Part shown: piece by piece, positions 8,646-16,659 of the stretch | How positions within the stretch are numbered: the first letter of the stretch is position 1 | Layout of the letters: every line of letters begins with the position of its first letter | Source of the DNA: Acidobacteriota bacterium | Lineage (GTDB): Bacteria > Acidobacteriota > Vicinamibacteria > Vicinamibacterales > SCN-69-37 | DNA: 33,119 nucleotides | NCBI GenBank assembly: GCA_004297655.1 | Contig: SCUN01000197.1 | Coordinates: 1-33,119 of the forward strand | Direction of reading: 5' to 3' | Notes under the pieces: generated by a model | The model's database searches: none | Told to the model about the DNA's origin: nothing | Seen by the model: the letters and a program-made list of their open reading frames with translations, nothing else | Program-made: the position numbers and the translations under genes

Positions 8646-9913
8646 CGCGTGAGACCTGTCCCCCACCTGTTGAAAACCTGTGGAAAAGGGGTCCGTCCCC
8701 ATAAGCTCGCGACTTCGCTGAGGTCGCCGTCGTTGGGGGCGGGGGCGAGTCCGAGGAGTTTGCAGAGGACGTTGTAGACGTGGACGTTCCGGAATTCCGG
8801 GACGATCACGCCGCGGCGAAGGCCGGGGCCGGCGGCGATGAACAGGCCGTGCAGTTCGCGATAGCGCGGGTCGTAGCCATGGCCGCCGCCGGTGAATGAC
8901 CGGCCCGATTCGAGACGCGCCTTCGCGGCGGCATGCGTCGTGATCGTCCAACCCAGTTCCGCGATACCGATCACCGCGGGAATCCGCTTGTTCGTTCCGT
9001 AGTTCAACCACTTCGGCAGATCCGCGCGCCTGTAGACGGCGAGCGCCGGGTGTTTGTTGGCCAGCTTCTGATAGATCGCGTCGGCCGACGAAGTGGTTGC
9101 CGGATTGATCTCGATGTTCGGCGACCAGTCAACGACCTCGATCTCGTCGTTTTGCAGATAGTCGTCGAGATAGATCACGCGATCCGAACTCGTCGCCGCC
9201 ATGCCGTGATCGGACACGAGCACGATGCTCGTGCGCTCGGCCAGCCCCAGGTCCTCGATGCCCCACACCAGCTGGCCGATCGCCGCGTCGACGTGCTCGG
9301 CCGCCGTCAGGAGTTCCGGAGCGTCCGGCCCGAAGTCGTGACCCACGTGATCGATCTCGCTGAAATAGAGCGTGCTGAACGATGGCCGGTCGGCCTCAGG
9401 CAGGCGCAACCACTCGAGCACCTGGGCGACGCGATCCATGTTCGGCACGTCGTCGTCAAACGCGCGCCAGTACGTCGGCTTGATGGCCTCGGATCCCGGC
9501 CAGAACATCGCGGCGCTCTTGCCGCCGTTCCTGATCACCGTCTGCCAGATCGGCTCACCGCCCCACCACGCCGGGTTCTTCGCGGTGTCCGACGACATCG
9601 TGAACTTCTCAGTGCCGATCGACCGATCGACCATGGCGTTCGCGATGATGCCGTGATGATCGGGCACGAGGCCGGTTACGAGCGTGTAGTGATTCGGAAA
9701 CGTCACCGACGGAAACGACGGAATCAGGCCCTGAGAGCGGACGCCGCGCGCCGCCAGCGCCTTGATGTTCGGGGCGTTCGTCTTGTCGATGTAATCCCAG
9801 CGCCATCCATCAATGGAGACGAGAATGACGATTGGCGCGGGCGCCTGCGCCGCGCGCCCGGGCAGGATCGCGAGAATCGCGATCGCAACCAGCAGCAGCG
9901 CGCGCCGCTTCAC
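8642..9913 (-). CDS. Alkaline phosphatase family / ENPP-type nucleotide pyrophosphatase-phosphodiesterase, secreted
   Basis: GTG start, signal peptide, ILVSIDGWRWDYIDKTNAPNIKALAARGVRSQGLIPSFPSVTFPNHYTLVTGLVPDHHGI, SEIDHVGHDFGPDAPEL, VLVSDHGMAA, GGHGYDP. Confidence 0.92.
   Translation of the reverse strand: MKRRALLLVAIAILAILPGRAAQAPAPIVILVSIDGWRWDYIDKTNAPNIKALAARGVRSQGLIPSFPSVTFPNHYTLVTGLVPDHHGIIANAMVDRSIGTEKFTMSSDTAKNPAWWGGEPIWQTVIRNGGKSAAMFWPGSEAIKPTYWRAFDDDVPNMDRVAQVLEWLRLPEADRPSFSTLYFSEIDHVGHDFGPDAPELLTAAEHVDAAIGQLVWGIEDLGLAERTSIVLVSDHGMAATSSDRVIYLDDYLQNDEIEVVDWSPNIEINPATTSSADAIYQKLANKHPALAVYRRADLPKWLNYGTNKRIPAVIGIAELGWTITTHAAAKARLESGRSFTGGGHGYDPRYRELHGLFIAAGPGLRRGVIVPEFRNVHVYNVLCKLLGLAPAPNDGDLSEVASLWGRTPFPQVFNRWGTGLTR
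8661..8700 (-). repeat. 40-nt dispersed repeat, copy A
   Basis: Reverse complement GGGGACGGACCCCTTTTCCACAGGTTTTCAACAGGTGGGG; 36/40 identical to copy B. Confidence 0.9.
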
Positions 9914-10627
9914 TTACCTGCCTTTCATGATTCCGTCGGCGGCGAACCACGGGAACAGCTCGACCGTCGTTCGTCCCGCTTTGACCGTCGGGTCCTGCTC
10001 CAGCAACGCCTTCGCCTTCTCCAGGGAATCCATCACCATCACGACGACGCCGGCGCGCGTCTCGGAGCCGACAGCCGGACCGCCGGCCACCATCACGCCG
10101 GACTGGCGCATCGACCAGAGATTCGCCAGATGGTCATCCATGATCGCGGCATTCGCTTCCGGCGTCCCGATCGGCTTCGGGCCGACGTTGAGGAATCCGA
10201 AGACAAACTGGCGCATCGGCAGGTCGTCCTTGACCGGACCGAACGTGAACCAGTTCGACGGCGTCATGAAGCTGACGATCTCGATGCGCAGCCGTCCCGC
10301 CTTCACCGCCGGATCGTCGGCCTCGAGCGCGCGCGCGGCGTCGGCCGACGCGGCCTTCAGCATGATGATGCCGCGCAGATCGCCATCGCCGCCCATCGGC
10401 CCCGCGATGAGCGCGTGGCCCTCCTTGGCGAGCTTCGTGATGTGGGCGAGATGCGCCGTCTGGATCTTCTGCGTCTCCGGCGTCGATTCCTTGCCGGCAT
10501 TCGGCCCGCGATACAGCATCGCGATGTGAATCGTCTGCATGCCCTCGGGCGCGGGATATCGCCCCTGGGCCGGCAGCGCGGCGGCGGCAAAGACCAGGAC
10601 GACAAGCACCGCCAGCGTTCGCTTCAT
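9914..10627 (-). CDS. Secreted YCII-related domain protein (two YCII-like halves)
   Basis: MKRTLAVLVVLVFAAAALPAQG signal peptide; two similar halves (EGHALIAGPMGGDGDLRGIIMLKAASADAARALEADDPAVKAGRLRIEI and SGVMVAGGPAVGSETRAGVVVMVMDSLEKAKALLEQDPTVKAGRTTVEL). Confidence 0.75.
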   Translation of the reverse strand: MKRTLAVLVVLVFAAAALPAQGRYPAPEGMQTIHIAMLYRGPNAGKESTPETQKIQTAHLAHITKLAKEGHALIAGPMGGDGDLRGIIMLKAASADAARALEADDPAVKAGRLRIEIVSFMTPSNWFTFGPVKDDLPMRQFVFGFLNVGPKPIGTPEANAAIMDDHLANLWSMRQSGVMVAGGPAVGSETRAGVVVMVMDSLEKAKALLEQDPTVKAGRTTVELFPWFAADGIMKGR

Positions 10628-10634
10628 GTGAGCG

Positions 10635-12605
10635 CTACTCGCTCGGTTCTTCGAGGTAGGTGTACCCGTGCAGGCCGTCTTCATAGAAGCGCAGCAGCTG
10701 GCCGGCCTGCTGGATCTCGAGCCGCCCTTCGCGCACCGCCATTTCCGCGGACTCGCGGAGTTTGCGCACGAGCATGTCGGCGTCGAACTCGACGTAGTCC
10801 AGCACTTCGCGGACGGTGTCGCCCTTGATCACCGAACCGAGCAGGACATTGCCTTCATCGTCGAGCGTCACGTGCACGGCGTGCGTGTCGCCGAAGAGAT
10901 TGTGCATGTCGCCCAGAATTTCCTGATAGGCGCCGACGAGAAACACGCCGAGGTAGTACGGATCGCCCGTGAACGGATGCAGCGACAACGTGCGCTTCAC
11001 ATCACGCCGGTCGATGAACTGATCGATCTTGCCGTCCGAGTCGCACGTGATGTCGCCAAGCACGGCCTCCCGGCTGGGCGCTTCGTTCAGACGGTGAATC
11101 GGCATCACCGGAAACAACTGCTTGATCGCCCACGAGTCGGGGATCGACTGGAACAGCGAGAAGTTGCAGAAATACGTGTCCGCCAGCGCGTCGTCGAGGC
11201 CCTGCAGATCTTCCGGCACGTCGTCGATCTGCGAGAGCAGCTTGCGGATCTTGGAGCAGATCGCCCAGTAGAGCGTCTCGGCCTGGCATCGCTGCTTCAA
11301 CGGCAAGTAGCCGCCGTTGAAAAGGTTGAGCGCCATGTCGAGCGATTCCTGCGCGTCGTTGTAGCTCTCGTGGGCGTTGCGCGCGGTGAGATTCTGGAAA
11401 GTCTCGCGCAGGTCGACGAGCGGCTGCTCGAGCTGCTCTTCCCCGGCGCCGTTGGCGCCGTTTGCATCGAACTTGACGGCCTCGTCGCCGAAGTCCGAGA
11501 CGCCCAGCACGTTGAAGATCAGGCACGAGTGGTACGCGACGATGGCGCGGCCGCTCTCCGACACGATCGTCGGATGCTTCACGCCCGCATCGTCACATAC
11601 CGCCTGCACGTGATAGACGACGTCGTTGGCGTATTCCTCGAGGGTGTAGTTCACGCTCGATTCGAAATTCGTCTGCGAGCCGTCGTAGTCGACGCCCAGA
11701 CCGCCGCCGACGTCCAGGAACTCGAGGCCGGCGCCCTCGCGCACGAGCTCCGCGTACACGCGGGCGGCCTCGTTGAGCGCGCCCTTGACGATCCGGATGT
11801 TGGGAATCTGGCTGCCGAGGTGGAAATGCAGGAGCTTGAAGCAGTCCTGCATGCCGTTCGCCTTGAGTTCCTCGAGGCCCTGGCGCACTTCCGCGACCGT
11901 GAGGCCGAACTTCGAACGGTAGCCGCCTGACGACTGCCAGCGGCCGCCGCCGCGCGCGGCCAGCTTGACGCGCATGCCGATATTCGGACGCACGCCCACG
12001 CGGCGCGAGTACTCGAGAATCAGCTGCAGTTCGGTGTATTTCTCGACGACCGGGATGATCTTCCGGCCCATCTTCTGGGCCAGCATCGCCATCTCGATGA
12101 ACTCGGCGTCCTTGAAGCCGTTGCAGATGATCGGCGTGTCGTTGGTCGTCATCGCGATCACGGCAAGCAGCTCGGGCTTCGAGCCGGCCTCCAGGCCGAA
12201 GCCGTAGGGGCTCCCGAACTCGACGACCTCCTGCACGACCTGCTTCTGCTGGTTGACCTTGATCGGATAGACGCAGACGTACTTGCCCGTGTAGTTGTGC
12301 TGGTTGATCGCCGCCTGGAACGCCGCGTGGATGTCGCCGAGCCGGTGCTTCAGGATGTCGGGAAATCTGACGAGAATCGGCAGACCGATGCCTCGCAGCT
12401 GCAAGTGGTCGATCAGCTGCTTCAGGTCGATCGACTTGGCCGGATCCTTCGTCGCGTGGACGTGCAGATTCCCGTTCGCGGCGACGGAGAAGTACCCTTT
12501 GCCCCAGCGATCGACCTCGTACAGCTCGTTGGCATCCGTCACCGTCCACGGATCACCGGCTCGCCATTGCCGCATCGAGCGGCTGGGTGTACTCACAGCG
12601 GACAA
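10635..12605 (-). CDS. speA: Biosynthetic arginine decarboxylase
   Basis: ELYEVDRWGKGYFSVAANGNLHVHAT, GIGLPILVRFPDILKHRLGDIHAAFQAAI, YPIKVNQQKQVVQEVVEFG, HFHLGSQIPNIR, FLDVGGGLGVDYDGS, GLHGYTYLEE. Start uncertain (TTG 12605 or ATG 12575). Confidence 0.95.
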   Translation of the reverse strand: MSAVSTPSRSMRQWRAGDPWTVTDANELYEVDRWGKGYFSVAANGNLHVHATKDPAKSIDLKQLIDHLQLRGIGLPILVRFPDILKHRLGDIHAAFQAAINQHNYTGKYVCVYPIKVNQQKQVVQEVVEFGSPYGFGLEAGSKPELLAVIAMTTNDTPIICNGFKDAEFIEMAMLAQKMGRKIIPVVEKYTELQLILEYSRRVGVRPNIGMRVKLAARGGGRWQSSGGYRSKFGLTVAEVRQGLEELKANGMQDCFKLLHFHLGSQIPNIRIVKGALNEAARVYAELVREGAGLEFLDVGGGLGVDYDGSQTNFESSVNYTLEEYANDVVYHVQAVCDDAGVKHPTIVSESGRAIVAYHSCLIFNVLGVSDFGDEAVKFDANGANGAGEEQLEQPLVDLRETFQNLTARNAHESYNDAQESLDMALNLFNGGYLPLKQRCQAETLYWAICSKIRKLLSQIDDVPEDLQGLDDALADTYFCNFSLFQSIPDSWAIKQLFPVMPIHRLNEAPSREAVLGDITCDSDGKIDQFIDRRDVKRTLSLHPFTGDPYYLGVFLVGAYQEILGDMHNLFGDTHAVHVTLDDEGNVLLGSVIKGDTVREVLDYVEFDADMLVRKLRESAEMAVREGRLEIQQAGQLLRFYEDGLHGYTYLEEPSE

Positions 12606-12607
12606 TT

Positions 12608-12639
12608 CTAAATAGATTTAGCCGCGTACGTATAGTACG
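12608..12639. promoter_or_regulatory. Two adjacent palindromes between divergent speA and the LytS-type kinase
   Basis: CTAAAT-AG-ATTTAG (12608-12621) and CGTAC-GTATA-GTACG (12625-12639). Confidence 0.35.
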
Positions 12640-12650
12640 AATCGCACAAA

Positions 12651-13763
12651 ATGACGCTGATGCGCTCGCGCACTCGCGCCGCCCTGCTGATCGTGCTCGC
12701 CGCCGGCGTCGCGTCCGTCTTCTCGACGGTCATCGCGTATCAGACCGTGCGCAACGACGGCCGCTCGCCCGACACGCTCGCGCTCGCCCTGCTGAACTCG
12801 TCGTTCTGGTTCGGCTGGGCCGCGCTGTCGCTGCCCCTGTCGATGCTGGCCGCCCGGTGGCGCATCGACCGCCGCCCGCGGGTGGCCATCCCGCTGCTGA
12901 CGGTGGCCGCGCTCATCGCCGGCGCCGCGCACATCGGCCTGCAGTCGTCCACGCAGGCCCTCCTGTCTGTGCGCTACGCGATCATCCGAGGCGCCGAGTC
13001 GGGCTACGTGGACATCTTCATTAAGCGGTGGGAGAGCGCCTTCCCGATGCAGCTCCTGCAGCTCATGGACTGGGAGCTGCTCGCCGGCATGGGCATCATC
13101 GCCCTGGCGCACGCCGTCTTCTTCCGGCGCGAAGCCCGCGACCGGGCCATCCGCGAGGCCAACCTCGAGACGCGCCTCATCGAGGCCCAGCTCAAGACCC
13201 TCCAGCAGCAGCTCCACCCGCACTTCCTCTTTAATACCCTCCACGCCGTCTCGGCCCTGATGCACCGCGACGTGGACGCCGCCAACAAGGTCCTGGTCCG
13301 CCTGAGCGAGCTGCTGCGCATGAGCCTGGACTCCGGCCGCCAGAAGGAGTGGCGGCTCTCGAGCGAGCTGGAGTTCCTCGACAAGTACCTCCAGATCGAA
13401 AAGGCCCGGTTCGGCGACCGCCTGACGATGGATTTCGACGTCGAGCCGGACACCTTCGACGCGCTCGTCCCCGCCCTGATCCTCCAGCCGCTGGTCGAAA
13501 ACGCGATCAAGCACGGCGTGGCGCCGCACACCGGGCACGGGCACATCGAAATCCAGGCGAAGAAGGTGGAGGGAGTCTTGCACCTGTCGGTGCGTGACAA
13601 CGGACCCGGCCCGGTCACCGCCGACAAGGTCCGCGCCGGCGGCATCGGGCTGACCAACATCCGCAGCCGGCTCGAACACCACTTCGGTGAACTCGGCCGC
13701 CTGTATCTCGACCGTCAACCCAGCGGCTTCTCCGCCGAAGTCACATTGCCTTTCCGAATCTGA
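12651..13763 (+). CDS. LytS/YehU-type sensor histidine kinase
   Basis: TM region, HPHFLFNTLHAVSALMHRD (His_kinase family), LILQPLVENAIKHGV, DNGPGP, GIGLTNIRSRLEHHFG. Confidence 0.95.
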   Translation: MTLMRSRTRAALLIVLAAGVASVFSTVIAYQTVRNDGRSPDTLALALLNSSFWFGWAALSLPLSMLAARWRIDRRPRVAIPLLTVAALIAGAAHIGLQSSTQALLSVRYAIIRGAESGYVDIFIKRWESAFPMQLLQLMDWELLAGMGIIALAHAVFFRREARDRAIREANLETRLIEAQLKTLQQQLHPHFLFNTLHAVSALMHRDVDAANKVLVRLSELLRMSLDSGRQKEWRLSSELEFLDKYLQIEKARFGDRLTMDFDVEPDTFDALVPALILQPLVENAIKHGVAPHTGHGHIEIQAKKVEGVLHLSVRDNGPGPVTADKVRAGGIGLTNIRSRLEHHFGELGRLYLDRQPSGFSAEVTLPFRI

Positions 13764-13788
13764 ACACCTTTGATCGACCGTTGGTCAC

Positions 13789-14586
13789 ATGTCACCGTCT
13801 AAGACGGACATGATGGTCGCCCCTTCGCCAATCCGAACTCTCATCGCCGACGACGAACCGCTCGCGCGTGAGCGCGTGCGCTCACTTATTGCCGACCAAC
13901 CCGGCCTTTCGGTGGTCGGCGAAGCCCACGACGGCGATCAGGCCGTCGAACAGATCCTCGCCCACCAGCCCGATCTCGTCTTTCTCGACGTGCAGATGCC
14001 GAAGAAGACCGGCTTCGACGTGATTCAGTCCGTCGGCGCCGACCGGATGCCGGCGGTGGTGTTCGTCACCGCCTACGATCAGTACGCGATCAAGGCGTTC
14101 GACGTCCATGCGGTGGACTATCTGATGAAGCCGTTCGACCGCGAGCGCTTCGAGGGCGCCGTCGATCGCGCGCGGCGTCACTTCGACGCCAACGACAGCG
14201 GCGCGCTCAAATCACAACTGCTTCGGCTCGTTCAACAGCTCCAACCGTCCTCCGCCCCGCGCCAGGAACGGCTCATCGTCAAGACCGGCGGCCGCCTGTT
14301 CTTCCTCCGGGCCGACGAGATCGACTGGATCGAGGCCGCCGGCAATTACGTGCGGCTCCACGTCGGCAAGGACGCGCATCTGCTGCGCGAAACGATGAAC
14401 TCCATTGAAGCGCGGCTGGATCCGAAGATCTTTCTCAGAATCCACCGCTCGCGCATCGTGAACATGGAGCGCGTGAAGGAGCTGCACCCGTGGTTCAACG
14501 GCGACTACGCCGTGATCCTGCGCGACGGCACGAAGCTCATGTTGAGCCGCGGCTATCGCGACAAGCTGCAGGAAAGATTGATGTAG
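13789..14586 (+). CDS. LytTR-family response regulator
   Basis: IRTLIADDEPLARERVRSLI, LVFLDVQMPKKTGFDV, DYLMKPFDRERF; C-terminal LytTR (DEIDWIEAAGNYVRLHVG..FLRIHRSRIVNMERVKELHPWFNGDYAVILRDGTKLMLSRGYRDKL). Confidence 0.95.
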   Translation: MSPSKTDMMVAPSPIRTLIADDEPLARERVRSLIADQPGLSVVGEAHDGDQAVEQILAHQPDLVFLDVQMPKKTGFDVIQSVGADRMPAVVFVTAYDQYAIKAFDVHAVDYLMKPFDRERFEGAVDRARRHFDANDSGALKSQLLRLVQQLQPSSAPRQERLIVKTGGRLFFLRADEIDWIEAAGNYVRLHVGKDAHLLRETMNSIEARLDPKIFLRIHRSRIVNMERVKELHPWFNGDYAVILRDGTKLMLSRGYRDKLQERLM

Positions 14587-14610
14587 GGCGGAGTGTTCCC
14601 CAACTCCGCC
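14587..14610. terminator. Terminator-like hairpin between convergent genes
   Basis: GGCGGAGT-gttcccca-ACTCCGCC, perfect 8-bp stem in the 25-nt gap between convergent stops at 14586 and 14612; no strong U tract. Confidence 0.5.
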
Positions 14611-14611
14611 G

Positions 14612-15325
14612 CTATTTGACTTTGAAGGTATTCCCCGGCAGCTGCACGTTGAACTCGACCTTGTCGAGCTTCAACTCCGAAATCGTCATGCCGGCCGCTG
14701 AGCTCTTCACGGAGAACGGCACCATCATGCCGTCGACCGCGCGGTAGTCCCCAAACAGCAGCTCCATCGTGCCGGAGCCCGGCACGGTCGTCACGGCCTT
14801 GACGTCCAGGTAGTTCTGACTGTCGATGAAGAGCTCGGTCGGCGGAAGGCCCTTACGTGTCACGCGGAGATGGAATGCCTTCCGGCCGTTCGCGTCCTCG
14901 ACACCGACGAGCTCAACGGTCGAACCCTTCATCTTGTAGTCCATGAGCGGGCCGTCGATGTCGGCCTGGTCCTTGATCATCTCGACCTGCTCGGTCGGCA
15001 TCTCGATCGGATCCGGTCCGACCATCGGGTTGAGCATGAAGGCCTTCGAGCCGTCGAACACCATCGTGATCGTCTGGCCCTGGATGCTGATTTCCTGACG
15101 GCTGAGGTTCGGCCGCTTGGCGACGGTCATGAGCTGCGCCACCTGGCCCTGCAGCGTGATGCTGCCGGTCTGCCGTAGCGTCTGGACCGCCTTCAGCTTC
15201 TCGACGCCGCCCTTCGCCGCGAGGTTCTTCGCGACAATTTCGTCGACGGTCTGAGCGTAGGCGGATCCGGCGACGACGACACAAACGGCAAGCAGGTTCG
15301 AAACAACGAGCGCTTTACGGAACAT
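14612..15325 (-). CDS. Periplasmic LolA-like / outer membrane lipoprotein-sorting-like protein
   Basis: Signal peptide MFRKALVVSNLLAVCVVVAGSAYAQ, TVDEIVAKNLAAKGGVEKLKAVQTLRQTGSITLQGQ..., PTELFIDSQNYLDVKAVTTVPGSGTMELLFGDYRAVDGMMVPFSVKSSAAG. Confidence 0.7.
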   Translation of the reverse strand: MFRKALVVSNLLAVCVVVAGSAYAQTVDEIVAKNLAAKGGVEKLKAVQTLRQTGSITLQGQVAQLMTVAKRPNLSRQEISIQGQTITMVFDGSKAFMLNPMVGPDPIEMPTEQVEMIKDQADIDGPLMDYKMKGSTVELVGVEDANGRKAFHLRVTRKGLPPTELFIDSQNYLDVKAVTTVPGSGTMELLFGDYRAVDGMMVPFSVKSSAAGMTISELKLDKVEFNVQLPGNTFKVK

Positions 15326-15353
15326 GGACACTCCTCGGGGGCCGGCAAGATCC

Positions 15354-15385
15354 ATGGTGAATGGTCAATGGTCAATGGTCAATGG
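15354..15385. repeat. Heptanucleotide tandem repeat (ATGGTCA, about 4.6 copies)
   Basis: ATGGTGA ATGGTCA ATGGTCA ATGGTCA ATGG, read directly. Confidence 0.9.
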
Positions 15386-15390
15386 AATCT

Positions 15391-16650
15391 TCAGAAACTG
15401 AAGCCGCCCCCGAAGTAGACCCTCGTTCCAGCGCCTTTGCCGTGCGCGACATCGAGATTGAGATGAAACACCGGCGCCGTCAGAAACAGGCCGCCGCCAT
15501 AGCCCTGCTTGAGCGTCTGATCCTCATAGCGCTGGCCCTTGTCGTACACCGTGCCGGCGTCGGCAAACACCCGAAACCCGACTTTGCCGAAGCTGATCGG
15601 CGACGTCAGCGGCGCGCGCAGCTCGAGCGAACCCGCGACGAGCGTGTCGCCGACGAACTCCGCCGCGTGGAATCCGCGCAGGTTCGCCGTGCCGCCGAGC
15701 ATCGACTTGAAATACGGCGACATCTTCTCGGACGCGTCTTCGCGGACGACGCGCGCGACGAGCACCGTCTGGCGAATCAGGCCGAGATAGCCGCTGGCGT
15801 CGACCTTCGTTCGATAGAGCGCGCCGGTGTCGGTGCGGATGTCGGCAAACAGCCGGTCGGCGCTGGCCTTCACGTACACCGCGTTTCTCGGCAACAGGGG
15901 GTCGAGCCGGGTATCGATGACCACGTCGGCGCCGATCGTCTTCACATTTTCATCCGTGGCGCCGAACGCGATGTGGTCGAACGCGCCGGTCACGCCGAAA
16001 TGCACGCGACGGGCCGAGGTTTCCACGCGCGTCCATGCGCTCCGGCGGTCGTCGCGGATCTTGTAGAACGGATTTTCGCGGCTGGTCAGCGCGCCGCCGA
16101 ACTGGAGCCGGCCGCGCGAGAACGTGTGCTCGAGTTCGGCGCCGGCGCGGCGTTCGCCGCCCCACGTGAACGGGAACGATAGCCGGCTGTCGCGGCCGAC
16201 GGGCCTCGCCAGCGCGACGCGCAAACCGTAGCGCCAGCCGTAGCCGTCTTCGGCGTCGATGATCGGCATGTACATGAACCGGCTGCCCACGCCGCGGCGA
16301 ACGATGCGCGGCTCTGCGCCTGGCAGATCGGGAATCTCGATCTTCACCGGTCCTTCGTTGACGACGATCATCACGACGATCTGGGACAGGTCGTCAATCG
16401 AGGCGAAGCGTTTCAGCACATCCACCTCGTCGAACATCCCGGTCTGGCGCAGCGCCTTCTTCGCGTCGGCGAGCGTCGCGTCGGTGAAGGGCGCGCCCTT
16501 CGTGAGCGTCGACAGGCGAATGACGTCGGCGTCGGGCGTGATGTGGTTGCCGTGCACGCGGATGTCGACGATCTTCTCTGACGGCTGCGCCGCGGCGCCT
16601 TGCGGCGCCATGCCGAACAGCCAGGCGCAAAAGAGCAGGGTGGGTGTCAT
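15391..16650 (-). CDS. Omp85/BamA-TamA superfamily outer membrane protein with one recognisable POTRA domain
   Basis: Signal peptide; POTRA IVDIRVHGNHITPDADVIRLSTLTKGAPFTDATLADAKKALRQTGMFDEVDVLKRF; NLRGFHAAEF (RGF motif); C-terminal beta-signal ending ..VYFGGGFSF. Confidence 0.85.
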   Translation of the reverse strand: MTPTLLFCAWLFGMAPQGAAAQPSEKIVDIRVHGNHITPDADVIRLSTLTKGAPFTDATLADAKKALRQTGMFDEVDVLKRFASIDDLSQIVVMIVVNEGPVKIEIPDLPGAEPRIVRRGVGSRFMYMPIIDAEDGYGWRYGLRVALARPVGRDSRLSFPFTWGGERRAGAELEHTFSRGRLQFGGALTSRENPFYKIRDDRRSAWTRVETSARRVHFGVTGAFDHIAFGATDENVKTIGADVVIDTRLDPLLPRNAVYVKASADRLFADIRTDTGALYRTKVDASGYLGLIRQTVLVARVVREDASEKMSPYFKSMLGGTANLRGFHAAEFVGDTLVAGSLELRAPLTSPISFGKVGFRVFADAGTVYDKGQRYEDQTLKQGYGGGLFLTAPVFHLNLDVAHGKGAGTRVYFGGGFSF

Positions 16651-16659
16651 CGCGGCGGC

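Noticed and set aside
8646-9011. N-terminal extension of the VWFA ORF (starting at 9011)
   Set aside because: Overlaps the phosphodiesterase 3' end out of frame. The signal peptide starts at 8645, so that start is preferred.
15354-15385. CRISPR-like array
   Set aside because: Perfect 7-nt tandem units without spacers; no cas genes in the window.
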